39,544 nt of DNA, taken from positions 449,381 through 488,924 of the forward strand of contig NMRA01000005.1 in NCBI GenBank assembly GCA_002633005.1, written 5' to 3'. Position 1 is the stretch's first letter, and every line of letters starts with the position of its first letter. Origin of the DNA: Phoronis australis (lineage: Eukaryota; Phoronida; Phoronidae). The position numbers and the translations under genes were made by a program. The notes beneath the pieces were generated by a model that saw only the letters and a list, made by a program, of their open reading frames with translations, made no database searches and was not told the origin of the DNA. Of this stretch, positions 1 through 9,200 are shown in pieces.

Positions 1-13
1 GGGGGGGGGGGGG
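1..13. repeat. Run of 13 G at the window edge
   Basis: G homopolymer at the first bases of the window. It may continue outside. Confidence 0.9.
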
Positions 14-528
14 AGGTAATACCGGGGATGCAGCCATCACAGGATTTGAGTAACCGTGAACCCACAGTTTGCGGAGAGTAAGCCAAGAGAATGGGTCTAG
101 GGCTAGCGCACAGACGGGTAGCTGGGAGCTGGCTGAAGTAACTATAGCTGGGTTCCAACAGTGATTCGTACCTACTACTCTCTGCTCTGGGTTGAAGATC
201 AAGGTTTGTTTTAATAAGATCCAGTTTCGGGGAAAACTTCATTTTATTATGACCATTCTTTGAAGTAATGTTTGGAAGGTGAGGTCCCGAGGTGCTTGGT
301 ATGAGTGCCTTTGTGGCCGTTTTAGAATCCCTAGATGAAACACAGCCGGTAGTCCAGTTCCTCTGGTAGTTGCTGGGGGAAATGATACAGTGCGTGTCCC
401 AAAAATGTACACACTTCAACGTCTGGAGTTTAAATTCAGTTCCCGTTGGTAACTGAGTTTCTACGCAGGCCTACTGCATGGTTACACCTTATTTTTAACG
501 TGGATGTGCCAGGCCTGACGTGTTCCTT

Positions 529-787
529 GCATGCGTGCACCCAACGGGGGCTCGGAGGGCGCGAACGAGCCCCACCCCTCCCCATTTGGAAAAGTGGGCA
601 AAAAGGTTCGCCTCAAAGAAACAAAAAGTCCGAGAAAAACGAGACAAAAGTCCAGTAAAAAGGTAGAAATTCGGCGTATATACAGTTCATAGCCCTGAAC
701 GAACCCCGTATTTCGTATTTTTCGTTTGTAACAGGTCATCCTCAAAAATTTGAGCTCTCCTATATTTTAGGATGGGAGCGCGCATGC
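529..787. repeat. Interspersed MITE-like repeat, copy A
   Basis: Bounded by GCATGCGTGCACCC at the left and the inverted GGGAGCGCGCATGC at the right. Inner blocks such as GGGGGCTCGGAG, CGAACGAGC, GTGGGCAAAA and AAACAAAAA.TCC recur in the same order at 15740-15963. No coding capacity and no clear target duplication. Family not recognised. Confidence 0.6.
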
Positions 788-969
788 CGTGTGTGTAGTA
801 TGCACGGGAAATGCAAGCAAACGATTCAGTTTTGAAGAACAAAAATTCACTTCGCAATACTACTGGAAACTAAAAACATCAAGGAAGTGCAAAAAGAACC
901 TTTCCAATTTGATGACCAATGAAATAGATTTTATTTGTTCAAGTACTTAAACTTCTTTTTCGAACTACG

Positions 970-1660
970 GTTTGTAAACTTAAACCCAGTAATCTAGTTC
1001 CTAAGCCAATAAACAAGTTATTGTCATTTGAACTGTGAGAACAATTTGGGACACTTAGTAGAGCTATCCAAAATTCATCAATTTCCTTGAGACTTATTTG
1101 AGACAGGCAAAAATCGTTTAGTGTACTTTTAGTTTTGGGGATCTGATGATAGATCGAATTTTCCCAATGTCGGCCTAGAACTAAGTTCATTGAAGCATTG
1201 TTTTTCTTACAAAATTAGCTTCTTATTGTCAAAAAATCATCTCTCAATCAGTCCATTTTCATAGATTCATAAACATGTAAATCAGAAACCAACAATCAAA
1301 TCCATTAGCAATGCGTTTACCTTGATTTAGTTCCTTTTTGATGCCCTGTTAGTGAGTTTAAACAACAAATCTTGAACCGAAGTCAAAAAGCAATGCATTT
1401 ATTGTCATTTGAATTGTGAACAAACTTTGGGAAGTGTCCAAATTGCATCAATGTTTTTGAGAGTTATTTTAGATAGATAAAAAGCCTCCAAGTGCACTTT
1501 ACTATTTGGGGCTCCAATTATAGAGTTTTATTTTTTCCATATTCAAGCTTCAACTTAATTCCCTGAATCGTAATCATTTTTTTTTTTAAATTAGCTTGTA
1601 ATTGCCAAAAATCATCTATTAAGCTGTCGGTTTTAGCAGATACATCAACAGATCAGAAAC
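970..1660. repeat. Two diverged direct repeats offset by about 381 bp
   Basis: The word ATTGTCATTTGAACTGTG at 1020 recurs as ATTGTCATTTGAATTGTG at 1401. Downstream blocks follow in the same order (TTTGAGA.TTATTT, TTTGGGG.TC, AATTAGCTT.T.ATTG, AAAATCATCT, ATCAGAAACC). The unit is AT-rich and non-coding. It could be a tandem duplication or two copies of one interspersed repeat. Confidence 0.65.
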
Positions 1661-3198
1661 CCACGAACTTGTTGATCAAAACGGAATGTTATAAAAATTT
1701 TCCGCTCGTAGGCTCGCAGATTTTTGACGGGTAACCAGGGAAAAATGGAGACTGAACATTCATAGTAAGATGTATTTTTGCTCAATTCCGAGGTACCTTG
1801 AACTTGGCGAGTATTCGAGTACACTCGTTCGACATGTACACGGTTTTCCACATGTGGGAATTCCTTACAAACAACTCATAGTAACCATCTTCAAACGAGG
1901 TACTATTCTTGTGATAATATGGGAACCAGTATTATTTATATCTGACCATCGGAAATACTCCTTTTGTGCAATTAACAAACAGCGATCTTCACATTCTTTA
2001 AAATTCTTGACTCCCTTTCTATGGCGGTCAATCCTATTGTATCTTTTCACATTTTTTGGTTGTTTGGGTCGAATGTCTTGATACTGCTGTGCTGTGCACG
2101 AGTGTTTTGTGGGTTTTAATGACTTTCGAGTCACAAATTGCCTCGTGAATAATTGGCAGTGTCGGATTTACATGTATAGAGGTACAAAGAGACATTTCTC
2201 CGAACTGCACCACCGAGAGAGGGTCCCGTCTGAAATAGGACACATTAATTATGAAAAGCTAAACATCATTAAGCTTGGAAAAGAGTGACATTTCACTCCA
2301 CCGTCGTGTGGTCACAAGATGGTGCAGGAAGTGACCTTCCTCAACATGAAAGTCGGTTGCACGATTTCACAAAAAAACGGAAACTAGACGAAGTCCTAAT
2401 CGAGTCCAACTTTGGGCCCTCTGTTCCTGAGTGGACCCTTAAGAATTTGTCAATAAAAATATAAAAAGGGTAGCCACTTAAATTTTATCAATGGCCTCCT
2501 TCAAGGTTGGGGGCCCTCAGTATGAAAATATCTATATTTTGAAAAGTCAAGAAATGTACAGCAATTGATGATATCCGTCAGTTCATCAATTTTTCTCAAG
2601 TGATATACATTTCGAAAAAAAAGCGACAGTTGTCTCCGTTATCCCTTGCCAGAGAGGGGTCTCTGGAAAAATGTGGTTTTGCAGTAGCAAAATTGACTTA
2701 TTGAATTTAAAAATCCAGTGAATAATTACGCTCCACAAAAGCTTCGCTTTACAATTTTTTTTGATTTTTTGAAATATATTCATGAATCATTACTTGCACG
2801 TTTTCAAGTGCGTTTAGACGACCTGTGCTGGGAAAGCGGACTGGGCCCCAACAACAATGTCCTGGCCAGGATTCTCAAAAGGTAAACCATGGACTGATAC
2901 AGAGTTGTTAAATGTTTTCTTGGATTTTCTTTCTTATCCGCATTTAGCAGTCTGTCCTTTCTGTCTCCGCCCCAAGCGTATTGCCACCGTTTAACCCTGA
3001 CGCCTGAAAAGTTTTTTTTTGAGGGGGTGGGGCGTGCCATTTTCTATACAAAATGCATTGGTTTAAATGTACGTACTTTGCTGTTGAACCACGAATATGT
3101 ATGCGTGCATGTAAATCGTTCAATAACTGAAGGATCGCTATAATTGCCATAGTTGAAATAAACTACATTTCGTTTCTACAGCAATTTTAGCACATATT
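1661..3198. other. 3' flanking sequence, nothing recognised
   Basis: AT-rich DNA with short frames on both strands, none with domain motifs or consistent codon character. Only scattered low-complexity runs are seen, such as T9 near 3010 followed by a G-rich stretch. The first 530 bp of the window likewise hold nothing recognisable. Confidence 0.6.
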
Positions 3199-4609
3199 AT
3201 AGACCCTATTCACGCGGCGGCTATTGAGATCCAAAGCGAGGCTCACTGCGATAAACAAAGTGAAAGTAGACATTGCGTGAGTTAAATAGCCGGTCTTTCG
3301 AGTCCAACCTGGATATTAAATTTTAATGATGTGTCGACAATTAACCACAGAGACTTAGAAAATTACATTAGAGAACATGTTAAGGCGCCAAAGAGTTGTC
3401 TGACGAAAGGGTTTAATTTTTTCGGAAAACTAGGTTCGAAACATGAAAAGTAAATATGACCAAATTGCGGCGATCGTAGTGTTACGGATTAGGTAATATG
3501 CTGAATGCAGGGTTACTTTTTTCTTGTAAATTGTTGATCAAAATACTTTCTACGCGGACCAGGTCATCTGCTCGTATTGTTGACAAGTTGGTGTCTGTCA
3601 TGTGCAATTAGTCACATCTGGTTTAATTTGTTGATCAAGAATATTAACATCAAGCATAGAGTGATCCTATGCACTCACTGGGACTAACAGTTGATTTGTC
3701 ATTGGTCTGAAAGAATAATTGATGTTATTAAATATATTTTCATTAAAATAAAAAACCAGGCTCGTACCTGAAAATAAAAATTATTTGACCATCAATGTTT
3801 TCTTGGTTGTAATAATTCTTACGTCTATTTCATGTGTTAGATTTCAAATATCAATCTGGACCACGTTGAATTTTAAAATTAAAACACCTAATTCGTTCGT
3901 CCAAAACATAACGTCGTTTTAGAACTCAATTTCAGTTAACTGGACAATGCAATCATAGTTATCATGTTTCTGCAGAAGCCTCTTTCATCCGAGGGGAACG
4001 GTTCCAGTGCCTACTAAGAGGCGATTTTTNTTCGGCAGATGCGCGCTCCCAGCCTAAACTCTGGGGATGCAGGGGTCTTGAATTCTTGGGTTTGCGGACC
4101 TGTTGACTAAAAAAACGGTAAACGGGGTTCATTCAGCGCCTATGCGTTGTTTATTCACCCCCCAAGACCCGCCCTGGTTGCGCACGTGTGCTAGTCAGCA
4201 ATTCGCACTCGAACTCAAAAATGGGATCTGATACAATTTTAGGGGCATGCCCCCCCTCCACCCCTAAATCCGTAGTCATGAAAACACAGCCTGGCTGGCC
4301 CATTCTCCGGTCGTTAACAACTGACCGACATGCGACAAAATATGATCGAAAACATTTATAAATTTTACACGGACGGTCGCGGCAACGACCCAACGCTTCT
4401 GAATCTCAACGTCTTTAGAGATTGTGAAGCAGACAGTTGCGTGTCCGTATTTTTTCTAGCCGTTCGCGGAACAACACGGTCTGAAACACAGAACCAGAGA
4501 CCGTAGAGAGAGTTAGCGTCTTTGACAGAACTATGCCGATAAGCTAACAGAGCTATCGTAGCGAGCCTCGTTTTGGAATGCGCCTCCTGTCGGCGTGAAT
4601 AGGGTCTAT
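3199..4609. mobile_element. 1.4-kb terminal-inverted-repeat DNA transposon, non-autonomous
   Basis: The ends carry the same 16-bp word in opposite orientation: ATAGACCCTATTCACG at 3199-3214 and its reverse complement at 4594-4609. Similarity continues inward for roughly 60 bp (both arms contain a CCAAA.CGAGGCTC block), so these are long, diverged TIRs. A TA dinucleotide at each outer edge could be the target duplication, but this is ambiguous. There is no transposase frame of any size inside, and one undetermined base at 4030. The right end is closely matched by a second copy at 38863-39012. Superfamily not assigned. Confidence 0.7.
4150..4155 (-). promoter_or_regulatory. Nearest AATAAA polyadenylation signal downstream of the stop
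   Basis: Reading the minus strand past the stop at 5040, the first exact AATAAA is here, about 890 bp downstream and inside the inverted-repeat transposon at 3199-4609. No AATAAA occurs in 4610-5039. The true polyadenylation site could instead use a variant hexamer closer to the stop, so this is only a candidate. Confidence 0.25.
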
Positions 4610-5039
4610 GGCAAGAAAGAGCAGTCCTCGTCCTTGTCTCACGATTCCTCAGAGAGGCATCCAGTGCTTTTTAAACTTTTTGTCGTCTTCTTCCACTTCT
4701 CTTATAATGCCAGGTCGTTGCGCCTCCACTGCCTTGCTTACAGATCCTAAAAAAAAAACATTTGTAGATTCTCCAGAGCGAGGAACAGGTACTATACTAG
4801 GGTCTCGAGTCACGTGTAAGTTAACATTTTGGTTTTGTTGGACGTCAAATGTTTGTTCTTTCTCCACACTCTTTTTGCTCAACGTTAACATTTTGGCTTT
4901 GTTGGACGCCAACTGTTTGTTCTTTCTCCACACTTGTTTTATCTCCGCTACGATCGTGCTCTTTCGAATAATCGAAATCAAATTCTTTTTCCGTTTCGTT
5001 TAGGTCAGCAGCACTTGCACGATACCTTGCGGTAGAACG
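4610..5039 (-). other. Presumed 3' UTR of the membrane-protein gene
   Basis: Sequence directly after the TAA on the minus strand. It holds the 64-bp tandem duplication and an A9 run on the plus strand near 4750. A 110-codon minus frame here (4649-4981) is interrupted in register by the 64-bp duplication and shows no domain, so I treat it as untranslated. The region ends where the transposon at 3199-4609 begins. Confidence 0.5.
4820..4947. repeat. 64-bp tandem duplication in the presumed 3' UTR
   Basis: GTTAACATTTTGG starts at 4820 and again at 4884, with the following TTTGTTGGACG and TGTTTGTTCTTTCTCCACAC blocks conserved. The 64-bp period is not a multiple of 3, so the copies fall in different frames, which argues against coding and fits untranslated sequence just 3' of the stop. 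Confidence 0.75.
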
Positions 5040-6208
5040 TTAACCCAGACTGCTTTTAACCGTTCTCCGTTTCTTGATTTTCTTTCTTTTTTCCACTCCA
5101 GTTTTGTTAATTTCAGAATCACCGCGACCACTGCCTATAACATTAACCGAGTTAATAGTTGATTTCGTCGATTGGGAACGCGGGGAATGCTTCTGAACTC
5201 GCGTTGAGGGCTTTTTTCGTTTTTTCACCTTTCGCCGCTTTCCCTCTTCCCTTTTCTGCGTGGTATCCATGTCACCATCTGAGTCTTCAGAGCTAATGTC
5301 CCCTTTGTCTGTTGAGTCACTTTCGTCAAGAGCATAATACCTGTTAGTTTGTGACGGAAGTACGGGCGAAGGTGAAGTCTCGTCGGAGGTATCAAGTTCT
5401 CTGCTTGTTTCGCTTGTTGTATTTGAGTCACTGTCCTCCTCGGCCTGGTTTTCAACGTTATCCAAGTCATCCGAATTTCTTCCAGTTTCCAGAACCTTAG
5501 CAACAGTGTTCTTAGCAACAGTGTTCTGTTGATTATCACGAAGACTTGGCTCCTCTAGATCATCATCAGAATCACTGGACGTGGAGGTCAAGTCAGGATC
5601 AACAGGTGTGAAGGATTGCTTCTCAGCCACTTGAAATTTCTGGTGTACAGCTGTTTGACTGGTAGCTTCCGAAGGTTTGGTTTGTGGTAGAGCCGGCAGA
5701 CTTAAACTCTTCCGCCTTCCTCCCGGCATAGTCATACTCAGATGACTTTCAATTTGAGGTTCCTGAACGTGTGACGAGACTTTCAACAAATGATGTGACG
5801 ACTGTAGTCCTTTAAGTTGCAATTGCGCCAATACACCAAGTTTACCAGATCTTTCCATACTTGAAGCTGCGCAATCTAAAACTTCAGCAGGAACCAAACT
5901 AGCCACGCCTTTAGCCTTTTCTAGGCGATATTCTACTCTCCTGGCTCTCCAACGTAACCAGACCACGGCCGCGGCGCAAGCAAGGGCCAGAAGCAAGAAC
6001 AAACCAATCAATGCAACGGCCAAATCTTTTTCAAGGCGATGTTGCTGGGGACATAAGGGTCCCCCACAAGCCATTGTCTGAGTACTGGACCCCACACAGA
6101 GCTTTTGGACAGGTTTTCCTTTAGGGTTGAAGCATCTTCGACTTCGAGACCTGGTTCCAAGACCACACGTGACGTCACAATCGGTCCAGTTGGAAAAGGG
6201 AGACCAGC
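5040..6208 (-). CDS. Exon 17: TSP1 domain 2, transmembrane helix, cytoplasmic tail, stop
   Basis: The exon opens at the acceptor CCATTATTTCAG with GWSPFSNWTDCDVTCG, a second TSP1 with six cysteines over about 54 residues. Residues 63-85 of the exon form one hydrophobic helix (LAVALIGLFLLLALACAA) with a basic WRARR stop-transfer on the inner side, so topology is extracellular N-terminus. The tail of about 304 residues is Ser-, Asp- and Glu-rich in the middle and ends in two polybasic clusters (KRRKVKKRKK and KRKKIKKRR) before the TAA at 5040-5042. There is no kinase, phosphatase, ITIM-like or PDZ-ligand signature that I can defend. The open frame upstream of 6208 is intron read-through. A perfect 15-bp in-frame duplication (5496-5525) repeats NTVAK. 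Confidence 0.9.
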
Positions 6209-9200
6209 CTGAAATAATGGAATGTTGACTAAGTATTGGGGCAGCGGTAACTTGAACTAAATTACATGTACCTCGCATACAGACGCAGTTTACACCGGTT
6301 TGGCAGCAAAATGATGCCAAGTTGTATGACGACGTACATATTTTGCAAAGGCCAATGATGATACCTTTAGAAGAACGTGAGACTGATGTGCACCAGATGA
6401 GCATGAAACTCAAGCACATGGTGGGACTCTGACAGATATCCGGTTGACGCCCACATGAGGATGTTCAATTTTCATATTTCAATTTCTATAAAATTGAAAA
6501 ATATTATCCAAATTTGCATATGTAGGATCAAATCAATACACAATTAATGTTTTGTGCGCAATTTCTTTACCTCGCTGTGCAGCTATTGGAACTGGTTTTA
6601 TTGTAACACGAATCCGACTGAGGAAACTTCAAATAGAACAAAAATTTAAGTCAATAAATGGGCGCATTGTTAAAAAATATAAACGATTACGTAATAAATG
6701 TCACAGAACGACTTTGTTGTGTTGGAACCAGTTCACAAGGTATAACTAGCGCACCCTACGACCAGAATCTAGCGCTGACCAGCCAGTGATTTCAGTAGGC
6801 TGCATCCGAAACACTAAGTTGGTGGAGGTTACGTGATTGATATTGGGACTGCCATTTTACAGCTGTGATGCATTTGTTGTTCGTTTGGTATATTCTTATC
6901 CGGTTCACCGTCGCGTCTTGTTCACTCTGTTTTCGCTACTATCATCGTCTTATGGGACGCCCACATAGTTAGTCAGAAACAACGGTAACAACAACTTCGC
7001 CGTATCATCCAGCAAGCAAAAGGCTTACAAAGAGCGAATGGTTCAGAACTTCAAACGTAGTTTGTATGACAGATGGCTTTTTCAAGGTTCTTGTTAAATA
7101 TATAATTGCTAAGCAGAGTACGATAGGACGTGCGCCCGCAAAGTTCTTTTTAGGGAGGCAACTTGACCAGACGTGGCAGGAAAGGTATGAGAGAAGCAGG
7201 CGGTTCAGAAGGACTCTGGCACAAAGTGGTTGAACAAATACCACGATTCCCCCTGCGTGACTTATTTGGCGATGAGTGCATAGCACAAGAGAAACTAGCC
7301 CACATCGATTTGACACTCGAGGATTTTTTGCCCTGTGATATTTCGTATCGTCGGCAAGATCTTCGACTGACTTCCATGTCACCTGTGTGGGAGGACATTC
7401 GTTTGCATTTGTTGTTTCCAGTTTTTGGACATCAACGGCACAATAACACCTAGCTTGAACTAGAAGAGCGTCCTCTAACAGCGATTTATCAATTTCATAG
7501 ACGGCAATTCTACTGCCAGCAACTGGCAAAATTTTTCCAAAACGGTGGTCTACCGGACACAGATGGAACAGTTTCACTTGCACTAGAAAATTTAGTTGTT
7601 TTACAGTGGCTCCAGTTACCAGCCTCAGTTAAACAGCGATGTGGGAGAGAATTGCGTAACAAGAACTGACTTCCATTAAGCCTAAAATGTATCACACCCT
7701 TGACTGAGACACTCGTTGATTGGAACCCGACTGCTCAATCGCCCTCGCGACGTGCACTGGTATAGGCTCTTCCCAATATGTGATGGACTCCCGTCTTTGG
7801 CCTCGGCCGCAGACTATTGATGCTGTTGAATGCACAGTTCGTGTAGTCAACATAACTCCAGAACCTTACCAATTCAGACGACATGAGCAGCACTCTTTGT
7901 GCGCCAGTCTTCTTCTAAGCCAACACCTAAGCTCATTCCTCAAGTGTTCTTCTCAAACTCCATCTAGTGGCCTGACAACACACCACCTGACAAGGTTTTC
8001 AACCCAGAGATTGTTGGCTACAATGGTTGCCATCAACCACCTCAATGGAAAGCCTTGTACCTTAGTACGCCGACAATAAACTCATCCTCTTACAAAAAAG
8101 TCTCAGAAGTTCGAACGTGATGGTGTCTTTGTTTGCTGGACATGTGTTACTTTTAAATACATCGACCCACCCTTCCCTTTGCAGAAGTCTACTGGCGACC
8201 ACTGTCTTGCAACTGCCTTTGCTGTTGTATGAAGCTTCAGGAAGCCACAGCCGTCCTATTCAAAAGTACGTTGACTCCACTCGTATAACATAATCATACT
8301 GGACCTGCCCTTTCCCAGATACCGTTGTGGACACCATCCATGAAGTACTGTGGTGTGTAGACTACATTCCTGGGCGTGCGCGCTTAAAACAGATTCTCCA
8401 GGGCATGCTCGACTCACTGATGTGTCGTGTCTTGGATGACTCCATTCAAGGAATCCTAACGAAACTCCATGATGACCTCTACAGCAGTGCCGATACCTCT
8501 GAGCAACTCACTGCCGATGGACGACGTATTTTGCATGCTTTCCATCGATGCAATCTCCACTTGTCACCTTGCAAGACAATCATTTGTTCACAGCAAAGTT
8601 CGTTCTTGGGTGAATTTGGACCGAGGACTCTCGGCAAGCTCTCGCCGTATTTCGGCCCTGGAAGCACATCCACCACCTGACACCGTGAAGGTCTGCATTC
8701 CTTAACCGGGACTTACAAGTTTCTCAACCGCGCCCTTCCTCGTTGTTTACTGATGTTTGCTCCACTTGATCACGCAATTGCCGCTTGGCATTCCACAGAG
8801 AAGGTCACTCGCTCTGAGACGTCTTTACAAGATGTTTTAAAACAGTACTTTACCGTTGCATATATTTCCCGGCATTCGTTTTTGATCCTCGAGAACTTCC
8901 AACCTCCATTGTCCAGCCCGGAGCACATAATCATTACCAGACCTGCACTACACGTACGCTTGACCTCTAATCGTACCGCCAAGTCCTCATGGTTGTTCAA
9001 CATAACGTTTTCGCCTTGGACTTGAAAACAGCTGTAAAGTTTTTGTCTTTCTCCATGTGTGCTATTTGGGTGAAATTCCCTGTCGTTCAGTCGTCTGAAG
9101 CTCTGCCAGCTGTGTATGGATTAAATTTGCAGCAGGTGTATTAAAGTGCAACAGATATCTGATACTACTTGCACACGAGTGCACTTCTTTGTACTCCGTT

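Noticed and set aside
446-745. Overlapping plus and minus frames at the left edge
   Set aside because: They coincide with interspersed repeat copy A and show no protein features.
1140-1160. CTGATGA...CGAAT word resembling a hammerhead core
   Set aside because: The second box is GAAT rather than GAAA, no flanking stems form, and the diverged repeat copy 381 bp away does not conserve it.
1770-2290. Four overlapping short frames on both strands
   Set aside because: No motif, no codon bias and no splice context.
4649-4981. Minus-strand frame of 110 codons just 3' of the gene's stop
   Set aside because: It spans a 64-bp duplication that changes frame between copies and has no domain, so it is more likely 3' UTR.
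6209-6419. Upstream part of the open frame leading into the last exon, with an ATG at 6419
   Set aside because: The TSP1 homology starts exactly at a good acceptor (6208) whose phase fits the preceding exon; the upstream codons are intron read-through.
7005-7583. Minus-strand frame of 192 codons
   Set aside because: It has no recognisable domain or splice context, lies at the edge of the antisense LTR relic, and its composition looks incidental. No support beyond length.
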